DNA of 64,000 nt from Serratia proteamaculans (GCF_008830365.1 NZ_WBKI01000005.1:62001-126000); one strand, 5' to 3'. Counted from the first letter of the stretch, positions 28,370 through 38,134 are shown. The notes: generated by a model from the sequence alone, not told the origin. Numbers and translations: made by a program.

Positions 28370-28474
28370 CTTATGACCAGGATCAATCTCCCTGTAATAA
28401 ATCCGGTTACCTGCTGATTTCTTGCCACGCTGCCGCTACAATCCCCCGCTTTTACTGCGCCATTTGGGGCGCGT

Positions 28475-28600
28475 TATACCCACTGGCTTTCATACGGCAG
28501 CTAGGCGGCTAGTTCGTGAGTCTCCAGGAGCTTGGTAGACCAAGTGATTGGGGTGAACGAATGCAGCCAACAACGCTGCAGTTAGAAAGACAGAGGTATA
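28475..28600. repeat. Dispersed inverted-repeat element, copy B (short form)
   Basis: Ends are TATACCCACTGGCTTTC from 28475 and, on the other strand, TATACCTCTGTCTTTC from 28600. Inside, AAGTGATTGGGGTGAA, GCAGCCAA and ACGCTGCAGTT repeat the right part of the element at 15662-15860. At 126 bases it is shorter than copy A. It occupies most of the 301-base gap between yegP and trhP and ends 28 bases before the trhP start, so it is part of that gene's promoter or leader. Confidence 0.75.
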
Positions 28601-28628
28601 CTGACCTGAAATCAGACCGAGACTCATT

Positions 28629-29981
28629 ATGTTTACACCGGAACTCCTCTCCCCGGCCGGCACGCTGAAAAACATGCGTTACGCCTTTGCCTATGGGGCC
28701 GACGCCGTTTATGCCGGCCAACCGCGTTACAGCCTGCGGGTGCGCAACAACGAATTCAATCATGAGAACCTGGCGCAGGGGATCAACGAAGCCCACGCAC
28801 TGGGCAAAAAATTCTACGTAGTGGTGAATATCGCCCCGCACAACGCCAAGTTAAAAACCTTCCTGCGCGATCTTAAACCGGTGATCGACATGGGCCCGGA
28901 CGCGCTGATCATGTCCGATCCCGGCCTGATCATGATGGTGCGCGAAGCCTTCCCGCAGATGGACATTCATTTGTCGGTACAGGCGAATGCGGTTAACTGG
29001 GCAACGGTGAAGTTCTGGCAGCAAATGGGGCTGACGCGAGTGATCCTGTCGCGCGAACTGTCACTGGAAGAGATCGCCGAGATCCGCGCCCAGGTACCTG
29101 AGATGGAGCTAGAAATCTTTGTTCATGGTGCGCTGTGCATGGCCTACTCCGGCCGCTGCCTGCTGTCCGGTTATATCAACAAGCGCGACCCTAATCAGGG
29201 TACCTGCACCAATGCCTGCCGCTGGCAGTACAAGGCGGAAGAAGGCAAAGAGGACGAGACCGGCAACATCGTGCATATGCATGAGCCGATCCCGGTGCAG
29301 ACCGTCGAACCGACATTGGGTATCGGTGCGCCAACCGACAAAGTGTTCATGCTGTCCGAAGCGCAAAAGCCGGATGAATACATGAGCGCCTTTGAGGATG
29401 AACACGGCACCTACATCATGAACTCGAAGGATTTACGCGCCATCCAGCACGTAGAACGTCTGACTCAGCTCGGCGTGCATTCGCTGAAAATCGAAGGCCG
29501 TACCAAATCCTTCTACTACTGCGCACGCACTGCGCAAGTTTATCGCCGAGCCATTGATGACGCGGTCGCGGGCAAACCATTCGATCCCACCCTGCTCACC
29601 ACACTGGAAGGTTTGGCGCACCGGGGTTACACCGAAGGTTTCCTGCGTCGCCATGTGCATGAAGCCCAGCAAAACTATGATTACGGTTCCTCACTGTCTG
29701 AACGCCAGCAGTTTGTCGGTGAATTCACCGGCGTCCGGCGTGACGGTTGGGCAGAAGTGGATGTGAAAAACAAGTTTATGGTCGGTGATGGCGTAGAGAT
29801 GATGACTCCCGGTGGTAACGTGTTGTTTACCCTGGAGAGCATGCAGAATAAAAAAGGTGAAGCGATCGATGTGGCGCCAGGCAACGGGCATATCGTCTAT
29901 TTGCCGATCCCGCATGATATCGATCTCAATTACGCGTTACTGATCCGCAATTTGCCTGATACCAATAGTCCGGCGGTGTGA
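28629..29981 (+). CDS. trhP: TrhP (YegQ), U32-family tRNA hydroxylation protein
   Basis: The 450-residue protein matches E. coli YegQ along its length as recalled, starting MFTPELLSPAGTLKNMRYAF. The U32 signature is present (ELEIFVHGALCMAYSGRCLL), with further cysteines in GTCTNACRW, consistent with an iron-sulphur cluster. In E. coli TrhP makes 5-hydroxyuridine at position 34 of several tRNAs using prephenate, as the first step toward cmo5U. The family name 'peptidase U32' is historical. The small RNA gene cyaR follows, as in E. coli. Confidence 0.94.
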   Translation: MFTPELLSPAGTLKNMRYAFAYGADAVYAGQPRYSLRVRNNEFNHENLAQGINEAHALGKKFYVVVNIAPHNAKLKTFLRDLKPVIDMGPDALIMSDPGLIMMVREAFPQMDIHLSVQANAVNWATVKFWQQMGLTRVILSRELSLEEIAEIRAQVPEMELEIFVHGALCMAYSGRCLLSGYINKRDPNQGTCTNACRWQYKAEEGKEDETGNIVHMHEPIPVQTVEPTLGIGAPTDKVFMLSEAQKPDEYMSAFEDEHGTYIMNSKDLRAIQHVERLTQLGVHSLKIEGRTKSFYYCARTAQVYRRAIDDAVAGKPFDPTLLTTLEGLAHRGYTEGFLRRHVHEAQQNYDYGSSLSERQQFVGEFTGVRRDGWAEVDVKNKFMVGDGVEMMTPGGNVLFTLESMQNKKGEAIDVAPGNGHIVYLPIPHDIDLNYALLIRNLPDTNSPAV

Positions 29982-30020
29982 AAATTCCGCTCGCTATCTT
30001 TAAGTGGTGATTTTTAGCAA

Positions 30021-30042
30021 ATATTAGAATTGGATCACATCA
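30021..30042 (+). promoter_or_regulatory. CRP-cAMP site and promoter of cyaR
   Basis: The right half-site GATCACATC is perfect for CRP; the left half (TTAGA for TGTGA) is weak. A -10 box TAATAT lies at 30061-30066, giving a start near 30073. The CRP site is then centred at -41.5, the exact class II activator position. E. coli cyaR is also CRP-activated. Confidence 0.7.
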
Positions 30043-30072
30043 ATTAGTCCGCAGCTTGGTTAATATCAGGCT

Positions 30073-30160
30073 GCTTAAAACTAAGAACGAAAAATATTTG
30101 CATAGCAATACTAGGAACCACCTCCTTAGCCGGTCCAATCTCCCTTGGACTGGCTTTTTC
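30073..30160 (+). ncRNA. cyaR: CyaR small regulatory RNA
   Basis: The block AGGAACCACCTCCTTAGCC at 30113-30131 is identical to E. coli CyaR as recalled and contains the CCUCCU region that pairs with ribosome sites of targets such as ompX, luxS and nadE. The 3' hairpin pairs 30128-30138 with 30145-30155 around TCTCCC, followed by TTTTTC, as an Hfq-dependent RNA needs. The position downstream of yegQ/trhP is conserved. The 5' end is inferred from the -10 box; that region differs from E. coli. Confidence 0.9.
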
Positions 30161-30470
30161 TTTGGTTTCAACCACCTATCCGCTCGGGTATCGCTAATAT
30201 AACCAGCCATTTTTTTAACACATTATTTAAATCTATTTTTAAAAACACCTTCCCTCACAGCGATATAAATACCATGCTACAACGGTTAATTAATTCATTA
30301 ACAAAAAACGCTAACTCATCTGCGGCGTATATCTCAGATTAAGTCAATTATGTAGGAATTATCTCTGCCCAACGGCATCTACCCAGAATTAACTGAATAT
30401 TCTGATGGCCTGCCGCGGGTGGGTAGTTTATCGTTGCTCATTATCTGTTTACCGCAGGGAGAGACCGGGA
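30161..30470. other. AT-rich region between cyaR and yegS
   Basis: Conspicuously AT-rich compared with its surroundings, probably containing the yegS promoter. The short frames here overlap the CyaR terminator or lack ribosome sites. The yegR and ogrK genes found at this place in E. coli are absent. Confidence 0.5.
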
Positions 30471-31388
30471 ATGCATCCACCAGCACCAGCGCTTCTTATC
30501 ATTAATGGCAAAGGCGCCGGCAACGAAGAGGTTCGCCTTGCAGTCCAGAAGTTGCGGGATGAGGGCCAAACTCTGCACGTTCGCGTCACCTGGGAGCATG
30601 GAGATGCTGCACGGTATGTGCAGGAAGCCTGCCAACTGGGTGTGGCCACGCTGATTGCCGGCGGCGGCGATGGCACCATCAACGAAGTGGCCGCAGCATT
30701 GGCAACCTTACCGACCAAGGGCCGGCCGGTATTGGGCATTCTGCCGTTGGGCACGGCCAACGACTTCGCCATGGCCTGCAATATCCCGCTGATGCCGGAA
30801 CAGGCGCTGCGGTTGGCGGTCAAAGGCCGTGCCGTGCCGATAGATCTGGCAAAAGTAAACGATCATCGCTATTTCATCAATATGGCGACCGGCGGTTTTG
30901 GTACCCGAATCACGACCGAGACCCCGGAAAAACTGAAGGCCGTGTTAGGCGGTGTGTCCTACTTTATTCATGGCTTACTGCGCATGGATACGCTCAAGGC
31001 CGATCGCTGCGAGATCCGTGGGCCGGATTTCCATTGGTCCGGCGACGCGCTGGTGATTGGCATCGGTAACGGCAAACAAGCCGGTGGCGGGCAGCAGTTA
31101 TGCCCGGACGCACTGATCAACGATGGCTTGCTGCAACTGCGTCTGTTGATCGCTGATGAGTTGCTGCCGGCGTTAGTGGCCAGCCTGTTTAGCGATGAAG
31201 AAAACAAAAACGTGATCGGTGCTGCGCTGCCGTGGCTGGAAATCGATGCGCCCCATGAGATGGCTTTTAATCTCGACGGCGAACCGCTCAAGGGCACTCA
31301 TTTCCGTATTGAAGTGCTGCCCAACGCCATCGAATGCCGCCTGCCACCCAACTGTGGATTACTGGGCCAACCTCAGTCCTCTAAATAG
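30471..31388 (+). CDS. yegS: YegS-type lipid kinase
   Basis: The 305-residue protein starts [20 protein letters not shown] after GGGAGAG; the longer frame to 30405 has no ribosome site. It has the diacylglycerol-kinase catalytic fold: nucleotide loop [20 protein letters not shown], substrate region [18 protein letters not shown], and the C-terminal beta-sandwich ending near [10 protein letters not shown]. coli YegS phosphorylates lipids (phosphatidylglycerol in vitro) with Mg2+ or Ca2+. The physiological substrate is uncertain. Confidence 0.94.
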   Translation: MHPPAPALLIINGKGAGNEEVRLAVQKLRDEGQTLHVRVTWEHGDAARYVQEACQLGVATLIAGGGDGTINEVAAALATLPTKGRPVLGILPLGTANDFAMACNIPLMPEQALRLAVKGRAVPIDLAKVNDHRYFINMATGGFGTRITTETPEKLKAVLGGVSYFIHGLLRMDTLKADRCEIRGPDFHWSGDALVIGIGNGKQAGGGQQLCPDALINDGLLQLRLLIADELLPALVASLFSDEENKNVIGAALPWLEIDAPHEMAFNLDGEPLKGTHFRIEVLPNAIECRLPPNCGLLGQPQSSK

Positions 31389-31394
31389 TTCCCC

Positions 31395-31428
31395 ACAGCG
31401 CCCACCAGCACAGGTTGGGCGCTGTTTG
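31395..31428 (+). terminator. Terminator of yegS
   Basis: ACAGCGCCCA (31395-31404) pairs perfectly with TGGGCGCTGT (31416-31425), followed by a short T-run. It lies six bases after the stop and separates yegS from the rsp cluster. Confidence 0.8.
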
Positions 31429-31517
31429 CTATAAGGGCAACCCGTCCGCCTTTGCCTTGCCTCCGCTGCTCCCTTTTCTGCGACAAAATGTGATCCTCTC
31501 CGGCAAATTCATTAAAT

Positions 31518-31529
31518 CATACTTGTATG
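31518..31529. promoter_or_regulatory. Candidate RspR operator
   Basis: CATACTTGTATG is a perfect 12-base palindrome 62 bases upstream of rspA. FadR-type GntR regulators bind TAC/GTA-type palindromes of this length, and rspR closes the cluster. A related half-site (AGTATGGTGG) precedes rspR at 38153. Confidence 0.5.
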
Positions 31530-31591
31530 GTAGTTGGTTCATGGCGTATTTTTCGTCCATTATGATGACCCGTGGGAACAGGATTAGACCT

Positions 31592-32806
31592 ATGAAAATT
31601 ATCAACGCAGAGGTTTTTGTTACCTGCCCAGGCAGGAACTTTGTCACGCTTAAGATCACCACTGACGAGGGGATTACCGGTATCGGCGACGCAACCCTTA
31701 ACGGCCGCGAGTTGCCGGTGGCGTCCTACCTGAAAGATCACGTCTGTCCGCAATTGATCGGTCGTGATGCCCACCAGATCGAAGACATCTGGCAGTTCTT
31801 CTATAAAGGCGCTTACTGGCGGCGCGGCCCGGTGACCATGTCCGCCATTTCCGCCGTAGACATGGCGCTGTGGGATATCAAAGGCAAGGCCGCCAACATG
31901 CCGCTGTATCAGTTACTGGGCGGCGCATCACGTACTGGTGTGATGGTTTACTGCCACACCACCGGCCATTCTATCGACGAAGTGCTCGACGACTACGCCA
32001 AACATAAAGAGTTGGGCTTTAAAGCCATTCGTGCCCAGTGTGGCGTGCCGGGCATGAAAACCACCTATGGCATGGCCAAGGGCAAAGGGTTGGCTTATGA
32101 ACCCGCCACCAAGGGCAACTGGCCGGAAGAACAGCTGTGGTCAACGGAGAAATACCTCGATTTCACCCCCAAACTGTTTGAAGCCGTGCGCAACCGCTTT
32201 GGTTTTGACGAGCACTTGCTGCACGACATGCACCACCGGCTGACCCCGATCGAGGCCGCACGCTTCGGCAAAAGCGTTGAGCAATACCGCCTGTTCTGGA
32301 TGGAAGACCCCACGCCTGCGGAGAATCAGGAATGTTTCCGCCTGATCCGCCAGCACACCGTCACGCCAATCGCCGTCGGCGAGGTGTTTAACAGCATCTG
32401 GGATTGCAAACAGCTGATTGAAGAGCAGCTGATCGACTATATCCGCACTACCCTGACCCACGCCGGTGGCATTACCGGCATGCGCCGTATTGCCGACTTT
32501 GCCTCGCTGTATCAGGTGCGCACCGGCTCGCACGGCCCCTCCGATCTGTCGCCTATCTGCATGGCAGCGGCGCTGCATTTCGATCTGTGGGTGCCGAACT
32601 TTGGCGTGCAGGAATACATGGGTTACTCCGAACAAATGCTCGAGGTGTTCCCCCATAGCTGGAGCTTTAACGACGGCTATATGCACCCGGGCAATAAACC
32701 GGGGCTGGGCATTGAGTTCAACGAAAAACTGGCCGCCCGTTATCCGTACGAACCGGCTTACCTGCCGGTCGCACGCCTGGAGGATGGCACCCTATGGAAC
32801 TGGTAA
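31592..32806 (+). CDS. rspA: RspA, D-mannonate dehydratase-type enolase superfamily protein
   Basis: The 404-residue protein equals the length of E. coli RspA. It starts [20 protein letters not shown] after AGGA. ManD-subgroup residues are all visible: R147 and Y159 (AIRAQCG, TTYGMA), the D-x-H pair D212/H214 (LLHDMHHRL), and metal ligands D212, E238 ([12 protein letters not shown]) and E264 ([10 protein letters not shown]). Family reaction: dehydration of D-mannonate (or D-gluconate at low rate) to 2-keto-3-deoxygluconate. The old 'starvation sensing' label reflects overexpression effects on homoserine-lactone signalling in E. coli. Confidence 0.92.
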   Translation: MKIINAEVFVTCPGRNFVTLKITTDEGITGIGDATLNGRELPVASYLKDHVCPQLIGRDAHQIEDIWQFFYKGAYWRRGPVTMSAISAVDMALWDIKGKAANMPLYQLLGGASRTGVMVYCHTTGHSIDEVLDDYAKHKELGFKAIRAQCGVPGMKTTYGMAKGKGLAYEPATKGNWPEEQLWSTEKYLDFTPKLFEAVRNRFGFDEHLLHDMHHRLTPIEAARFGKSVEQYRLFWMEDPTPAENQECFRLIRQHTVTPIAVGEVFNSIWDCKQLIEEQLIDYIRTTLTHAGGITGMRRIADFASLYQVRTGSHGPSDLSPICMAAALHFDLWVPNFGVQEYMGYSEQMLEVFPHSWSFNDGYMHPGNKPGLGIEFNEKLAARYPYEPAYLPVARLEDGTLWNW

Positions 32807-32820
32807 CAGGAGAACGCACC

Positions 32821-33837
32821 ATGCAAAGCGTGGTCATTGAACAGCCCGGCCTGCTGGCTATCCAGCAGCGCCCTCTGCCGCAGCCGGCCGCTAATGAAGT
32901 GCGGGTAAAGGTTAAATTTGCCGGTATCTGCGGTTCTGACGTGCATATTTATCATGGCCATAATCCTTTCGCCCGCTACCCGCGTGTGATCGGTCATGAG
33001 TTTTTTGGCGTGATTGATCAGGTGGGCAGCGATGTCGCCCCGCAGCGGATCGGCGAACGCGTTTCGGTCGATCCGGTGGTCAGTTGCGGCCATTGCTACC
33101 CTTGCTCTATAGGCCGCCCCAACGTCTGTACCGAACTGCAGGTAATAGGTGTGCACCGCGACGGTGGCTTCAGTGACTATGCCTGTGCCCCGGCGCGCAA
33201 CGCCTACCGCATTCCGGACAGTATCAGCGATCGCCACGCCGCCATGGTCGAACCCTTCACCATTGCCGCCAATATCACCGCCCATCTGCAGCCCAATGCC
33301 GCTGATATCGCGCTTGTCTACGGCGCAGGGCCGATGGGGCTGACGGTGATCCAAACGCTGAAAGGCGTCTACGGCGTGAAGCAGGTGATCGTCACCGATC
33401 GCATCAAGGAACGACTGGAGATGGCGCAGGAAAACGGGGCCGACTGGACATTCAACAATGCCGAAGCGTCGCTGCCCGCCGAACTGGAACGACGCGGCAT
33501 CCGCCCGACGCTGATCGTCGACGCCGCCTGCCATCCAGCCATTTTGCAGGAGGCGATCAACCTGGCGTCCCCGGCGGCACGCATCGGCATCATGGGGTTC
33601 TCCGGCGATGCCTGCACCGTTACTCAACACAGCATCACCAGTAAAGAGCTGTCGATTTTCTCCTCACGTCTCAACAGCGCGCGCTTCCCGCAGGTCATCG
33701 AGTGGATGGCCAGCGGGAAAATCGACCCACAGAAGTTAATTACTCACTGCGTGCCGGCCGCCGAGGTTGAACAGGCGATGTTAATGTTCGAAAAAGATCA
33801 GCGCACCTGCTGCAAGGTGCTGTTGCAATTCGATTGA
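32821..33837 (+). CDS. rspB: RspB, zinc-dependent alcohol/polyol dehydrogenase
   Basis: The 338-residue medium-chain dehydrogenase starts MQSVVIEQPGLLAIQQRPLP with AGGAG upstream. Catalytic zinc ligands are seen in GICGSDVHIYHGHNP and VIGHEFFG, the four-cysteine structural zinc site in CGHCYPCSIGRPNVC, and the NAD(P) loop in VYGAGPMGLTVIQTL. It matches E. coli RspB. Its likely job is oxidising a sugar acid at C5, feeding or draining the mannonate step of RspA. It lies 14 bases after rspA in the same operon. Confidence 0.92.
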   Translation: MQSVVIEQPGLLAIQQRPLPQPAANEVRVKVKFAGICGSDVHIYHGHNPFARYPRVIGHEFFGVIDQVGSDVAPQRIGERVSVDPVVSCGHCYPCSIGRPNVCTELQVIGVHRDGGFSDYACAPARNAYRIPDSISDRHAAMVEPFTIAANITAHLQPNAADIALVYGAGPMGLTVIQTLKGVYGVKQVIVTDRIKERLEMAQENGADWTFNNAEASLPAELERRGIRPTLIVDAACHPAILQEAINLASPAARIGIMGFSGDACTVTQHSITSKELSIFSSRLNSARFPQVIEWMASGKIDPQKLITHCVPAAEVEQAMLMFEKDQRTCCKVLLQFD

Positions 33838-33925
33838 TTACTCTACCAGGGCCAGGAGCTGCAGGAAGCGGCCCTCTCCAACCATGAAGCATCGCGATTA
33901 AAACAACATCAAGTGGAGTGCTTTT

Positions 33926-35215
33926 ATGTTTAAAAACCTGCGTTGGACCATCGTATTCCTGCTGTTTATGGTTTACATGATCAACTACCTCGACCGCGTC
34001 GCGCTATCGATTACCGTACCTATGATCGAAAAGGATCTGATGTTGAATGCCGAGCAGTTCGGCATCATCTTCGGCAGCTTCTTCTTCGGTTATGCCATCT
34101 TTAACTTTATCGGCGGACTGGCGGTAGACAAATTCGGCCCGACATTAGTACTCGGCATTGCCGTCGGCCTGTGGTCGATTTTCTGCGGCATGACGGCATT
34201 AGCCACCGGCTTCTATTCCATGCTGATCCTGCGCGTGCTATTCGGCATGGCCGAAGGGCCAATCTGCGCCTCCGCCAATAAAATGATCAACGGCTGGTTC
34301 CCGAAGAAACAGGCGGCGACCGCCATGGGCCTGCTCAGTGCCGGTTCCCCTTTGGGCGGTGCCGTCGCCGGGCCGATCGTCGGCTACCTGGCATTGGCAT
34401 TTGGCTGGCGACCGGCGTTTATGGTCATCTGTTCGATCGGTATCATCTGGATGCTGGTGTGGTTCTTCGTGGTGGCAGATAACCCGGCGAAAAGCAAACG
34501 CGTCGGTGATGAAGAGCTGGCGCTGATTAACCAGATGAAGGAAGAGACTCACAGCGCCGAAGAAGAGCTGAGCAATGCCGCGCACGGGCTGGGTTACTAC
34601 CTGAAGCAGCCGATCATCCTGGTCACCGCGTTCGCCTTCTTCTGCTACAACTACATCCTGTTCTTCTTCCTGAGCTGGTTCCCGTCCTATCTGGTGCAGG
34701 CGCATAACCTGAACATCAAGGAAATGAGCCTCACCACCATGATCCCGTGGATTGTCGGCTTTGTCGGCCTGGCGCTCGGTGGCTATATCTCCGATAAAAT
34801 TTTCAATATCACCGGCAAGCTGCTGCTGTCGCGCAAGATTGTGCTGGTCACCAGCCTGCTGGCGGCGGCCATCTGTGTGGCACTGGCGGGTACCGTCAGC
34901 AGCGTAGTGCCGGCGGTGATGCTGATGTCGGTATCGATCTTCTTCCTGTACATCACCGGGGCGATTTACTGGGCAATTATCCAGGACGTGGTGCATAAAT
35001 CCCGGGTCGGTGGCGCCAGTGGCTTTATCCATTTGGTGGGCAGCGTTTCCGGCATCATTGGCCCGGTCGTAACCGGCTACATCGTGCAAAACACCGGCAA
35101 GTTCGACAGCGCCTTTATGCTGGCAGGTGGCGTGGCCGCGCTCGGGGCCGTGTTGGTACTGCTGGTGATCAAGGCACCGCGCAATACCGCACAACCACAA
35201 ATATCAAAACCCTAA
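33926..35215 (+). CDS. MFS sugar-acid transporter (ACS family)
   Basis: A 429-residue protein with 12 membrane helices, starting MFKNLRWTIVFLLFMVYMIN after GGAG. The signature NYLDRVALSITVPMI and loop GLAVDKFGPTLVLG are typical of the anion:cation symporter family, which includes ExuT, DgoT and GudP. A hexuronate or hexonate is therefore the probable substrate, fitting the enzymes on either side. E. coli rspAB lacks this transporter; only a ydfJ-type transporter is present there. A stem-loop follows. Confidence 0.88.
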   Translation: MFKNLRWTIVFLLFMVYMINYLDRVALSITVPMIEKDLMLNAEQFGIIFGSFFFGYAIFNFIGGLAVDKFGPTLVLGIAVGLWSIFCGMTALATGFYSMLILRVLFGMAEGPICASANKMINGWFPKKQAATAMGLLSAGSPLGGAVAGPIVGYLALAFGWRPAFMVICSIGIIWMLVWFFVVADNPAKSKRVGDEELALINQMKEETHSAEEELSNAAHGLGYYLKQPIILVTAFAFFCYNYILFFFLSWFPSYLVQAHNLNIKEMSLTTMIPWIVGFVGLALGGYISDKIFNITGKLLLSRKIVLVTSLLAAAICVALAGTVSSVVPAVMLMSVSIFFLYITGAIYWAIIQDVVHKSRVGGASGFIHLVGSVSGIIGPVVTGYIVQNTGKFDSAFMLAGGVAALGAVLVLLVIKAPRNTAQPQISKP

Positions 35216-35221
35216 CCTGCC

Positions 35222-35243
35222 CGGGGCGGCCAACGTCGCCCCG
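35222..35243 (+). terminator. Intra-cluster stem-loop
   Basis: CGGGGCG (35222-35228) pairs with CGCCCCG (35237-35243), followed by CTTTC. It sits between the MFS gene and ydfI. It may partly terminate or set transcript ratios, since the genes beyond are in the same direction 58 bases after the MFS stop. Confidence 0.5.
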
Positions 35244-35273
35244 CTTTCAGTCCCCACGTTCAGGAACTTCAGC

Positions 35274-36752
35274 ATGACACTTTCCAGCATCAGCGTGCTG
35301 CCGACGGCGGTTGCGCAGCCGGGTTACGCTCGCGAAAGGATTAAACCGCGCATCGTGCATCTGGGTTTTGGCGCGTTTTTCCGCGCACATCAGGCGGTAT
35401 ATACCGAACAGTTGGCTAACGAGCACGCCAGCGACTGGGGTTACTGCGTGATCAGCATGCACAACGGCCGGCAAAAAATCGCCGACCTACAACGCCAGGA
35501 TTTGCTGTATACGGTCGCAGAAATGGACGGCGACGGCTGGCATGGTCAGAGGATCGGCGTCATCAGGCAGGCGCTGCACTTGCAGGTCGACGGGCTGGAA
35601 GCCGTGCTTGAAGCCATGGCGCAACCGGAGATTGCCATCGTTTCACTGACCATCAGCGAGAAAGGCTACTGCTATCAGCCCGCCAGCGGCCAGTTGTTGG
35701 CAGAGCATCCGGATATTCAGCACGACATCGCCCACCCGCTGCATCCGCGATCGGCCCCCGGCCTGATCCTGGCCGCGCTGCGGCTACGCCGGGCACGGGG
35801 CCTGCCGGCGTTTGCCGTAATGTCCTGCGATAACATGCCGGCCAACGGTCAGGTAACCCGCAACGTACTCAGCCAACTGGCACTGCGACAGGATACGGAT
35901 CTGGCGGCGTGGGTCACACAGCAGGTCGCATTTCCATCAACCATGGTCGACCGCATTGTTCCGGCAGTCACCGCGGAAACGCTGCAACACATCGAGGATT
36001 TACTAGGTGGCATCGCCGATCCGGTCGCTGTCGCCTGCGAACCCTTCCGCCAATGGGTGATCGAAGATCACTTTCCGCAGGGACGCCCGGCATGGGAAAA
36101 GGCCGGTGCTGAGCTGGTCAGCGACGTACTGCCATACGAGGAAATGAAGCTGCGGATGCTCAACGGCAGCCACTCGTTTCTCGCTTATCTGGGCTATTTG
36201 GCCGGTTATGCGCATATCAGCGACTGCATGCAGTATGCGTATTTCGTTAAAGCCGCACGCCACCTGATGCTGGCGGAGCAAGCACCGACGCTGCAGGTTC
36301 GTGAGCTGGATCTGACGCACTACGCAGATTCATTACTGGCCCGTTACCGCAATACGGCACTAAAGCACCGTACCTGGCAGATCGCCATGGACGGCACGCA
36401 AAAACTGCCGCAGCGCATGTTGGACTCCATTCGTTGGCATCTGGCGCACGGCAGCGATTTTAGCTGTCTGGCTTTAGGCGTCGCCGGTTGGATGCGTTAC
36501 GTCGGCGGCAAGGATGAACAGGGTCAGCCTATTGAGATCAGCGATCCTTTAAGTGAACGCCTCGCCAACTTGGTCGGCAACAGTCGCGAAGGCCCGGAAC
36601 GGGTGCTGGCCCTGTTGCAGCTCGATGTGGTCTTTGGTCAGGATCTGCCGGCCAATCACAGCTTCGTCAACACCGTCACCCATGCCTATCAGGCGCTGTT
36701 AGCTCATGGTGCCAGGGCCACCGTGGCCGCTCTGCCCATCAACGGATACTAA
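35274..36752 (+). CDS. ydfI: YdfI, mannitol/mannonate-type long-chain dehydrogenase
   Basis: The 492-residue NAD-dependent dehydrogenase starts MTLSSISVLPTAVAQPGYAR. The N-terminal nucleotide-binding region (IVHLGFGAFFRAHQAVY), MSCDNMPANG, and the catalytic Lys-Asn-His series (EEMKLRMLNGSHSFLAYLG) define the polyol-specific long-chain family with UxuB and MtlD. Probable reaction: D-fructuronate to D-mannonate, or the mannitol/mannonate equivalent, supplying RspA. E. coli has the order rspA-rspB-ydfJ-ydfI. Confidence 0.85.
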   Translation: MTLSSISVLPTAVAQPGYARERIKPRIVHLGFGAFFRAHQAVYTEQLANEHASDWGYCVISMHNGRQKIADLQRQDLLYTVAEMDGDGWHGQRIGVIRQALHLQVDGLEAVLEAMAQPEIAIVSLTISEKGYCYQPASGQLLAEHPDIQHDIAHPLHPRSAPGLILAALRLRRARGLPAFAVMSCDNMPANGQVTRNVLSQLALRQDTDLAAWVTQQVAFPSTMVDRIVPAVTAETLQHIEDLLGGIADPVAVACEPFRQWVIEDHFPQGRPAWEKAGAELVSDVLPYEEMKLRMLNGSHSFLAYLGYLAGYAHISDCMQYAYFVKAARHLMLAEQAPTLQVRELDLTHYADSLLARYRNTALKHRTWQIAMDGTQKLPQRMLDSIRWHLAHGSDFSCLALGVAGWMRYVGGKDEQGQPIEISDPLSERLANLVGNSREGPERVLALLQLDVVFGQDLPANHSFVNTVTHAYQALLAHGARATVAALPINGY

Positions 36753-36766
36753 CCGGGAGAATTCTG

Positions 36767-38098
36767 ATGTCTGCAACCCCACATGAAGTCGTTACCAACG
36801 ACAATCAACCGTTATTACGGCGTGTCGCCAGCGCTTCGGCGATAGGCACGGCAGCCGAGTACTACGACTTTTTCGCTTATGGCACCGCTGCGGTGCTGTT
36901 TTTCGGACAACTGTTTTTCCCCAGCGCTGATCCGCTGATCAGTACACTGGCAGCCTTCGCCACCTACGCGGTCGGTTTCCTGGCCCGCCCACTGGGCGGT
37001 ATCGTATTCGGCCACATCGGTGACAAAGTTGGCCGCAAGAAAGCGTTGGTGATCACCATTTTGATTGTCGGCCTCGGCACCTTTTGCATCGGTCTGCTGC
37101 CAACCTATGAAAAAATCGGCATCTGGGCGCCCATCGCCCTGATCCTGATCCGCGTACTGCAAGGTTTCGGCGTCGGTGGCGAACAGGCTGGCGCGGTGCT
37201 GATGACCGCAGAATACTCACCACCACAGCGCCGTGGTTTCTACGCCAGTTGGGTGCAGATCGGCGCGCCGGCCGGTTTCCTGCTGCCCTCGGGGCTGTTC
37301 GCCCTGTTGACCGCGCTGCTGACGCCGACACAAATGCTGGACTGGGGCTGGCGTATTCCGTTCCTGCTCAGCCTGCTGCTGGTGATCGTCGGGTTATTCA
37401 TTCGCCTGAAAATCGACGAATCGCCGGTATTTAACCAAATCCGCGCCACCAAGGCAGTTGAAAGCCGACCGGTGGTGGAAGTGGTTCGCACCTACCCTGG
37501 CCTGATCGGCAAAGGGGTGTGCGCCAAGCTGATTGAGGCCTGTGCCTTCGCCATGTTCACGGTGATCGTGCTGGCCTACGGCAAGGCCAATCATCTGAAT
37601 GAAAGCATTCTGCTGGAAGCGATGATAGTCGCGGTGCTGCTGGAAATATTCGCCATCCCGCTGATGGGCCACCTTTCCGATCGACTGGGGCGTAAACCCG
37701 TGTATATCGCCGGTGCGCTGCTGCAGGTGATCTGCATAGTGCCGTTCTTTATGGCGATAAACCTCGACAGCTACTGGATAACCCAAATCGCCATGATTCT
37801 GGTATTAACCCTCGGCCACAGCATGTGCTATGCCCCACAGGCCTCCTTCTTCCCTGAGCTGTTCCCGACTCGCGTACGCTGCAGCGGCATTGCGTTAATC
37901 TGGCAGATTGGTTCGCTGATCGGCAGCGGCATCCTCGGATTGCTGGCGGTGAAGATCCTGCAGATGACCGGTGGTCATTATTACGGCCTTGCGGGATACA
38001 TGATGGTATTGGGGGTAATTTCGGCCATCGGCTTGAGCCTGATGCCTGAGACCGCACCGCAACGGCGTCGACAGGAATACCAGGACTGGCATCATTGA
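36767..38098 (+). CDS. ydfJ: YdfJ-like MFS transporter (metabolite:H+ symporter family)
   Basis: The 443-residue, 12-helix protein starts MSATPHEVVTNDNQPLLRRV after GGAG. It shows the MHS-family patterns AAEYYDFFAYGTAAVLFF and GGIVFGHIGDKVGRKKAL and the late FPELFPTRVRCSG. Relatives are ProP and ShiA, and E. coli ydfJ lies in the rspAB operon. The substrate is unknown. Two transporters of different families in one cluster suggest two related sugar acids, or import and export of one. A 10-bp hairpin follows its stop. Confidence 0.85.
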   Translation: MSATPHEVVTNDNQPLLRRVASASAIGTAAEYYDFFAYGTAAVLFFGQLFFPSADPLISTLAAFATYAVGFLARPLGGIVFGHIGDKVGRKKALVITILIVGLGTFCIGLLPTYEKIGIWAPIALILIRVLQGFGVGGEQAGAVLMTAEYSPPQRRGFYASWVQIGAPAGFLLPSGLFALLTALLTPTQMLDWGWRIPFLLSLLLVIVGLFIRLKIDESPVFNQIRATKAVESRPVVEVVRTYPGLIGKGVCAKLIEACAFAMFTVIVLAYGKANHLNESILLEAMIVAVLLEIFAIPLMGHLSDRLGRKPVYIAGALLQVICIVPFFMAINLDSYWITQIAMILVLTLGHSMCYAPQASFFPELFPTRVRCSGIALIWQIGSLIGSGILGLLAVKILQMTGGHYYGLAGYMMVLGVISAIGLSLMPETAPQRRRQEYQDWHH

Positions 38099-38110
38099 GT
38101 TGTCCCGTTC

Positions 38111-38134
38111 GGCGGGTGGATTTATCCACCCGCC
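38111..38134 (+). terminator. Stem-loop after ydfJ
   Basis: GGCGGGTGGA (38111-38120) pairs perfectly with TCCACCCGCC (38125-38134) around TTTA. There is no T-run, but the stem is strong enough to mark or protect the operon's 3' end before rspR. Confidence 0.6.

Noticed and set aside
30145-30342. 65-codon frame after cyaR
   Set aside because: It starts inside the CyaR terminator and has no ribosome site; its AT-rich translation looks random.
31415-31591. N-terminal extension of rspA
   Set aside because: It contains the yegS terminator T-run and the operator palindrome; homologues begin at MKIINAEVF, which has its own ribosome site.
34238-35200. 320-codon open frame antisense to the MFS gene
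   Set aside because: Composition (D, H, Q, R rich, no hydrophobic core) is typical of the reverse frame of a membrane-protein gene.
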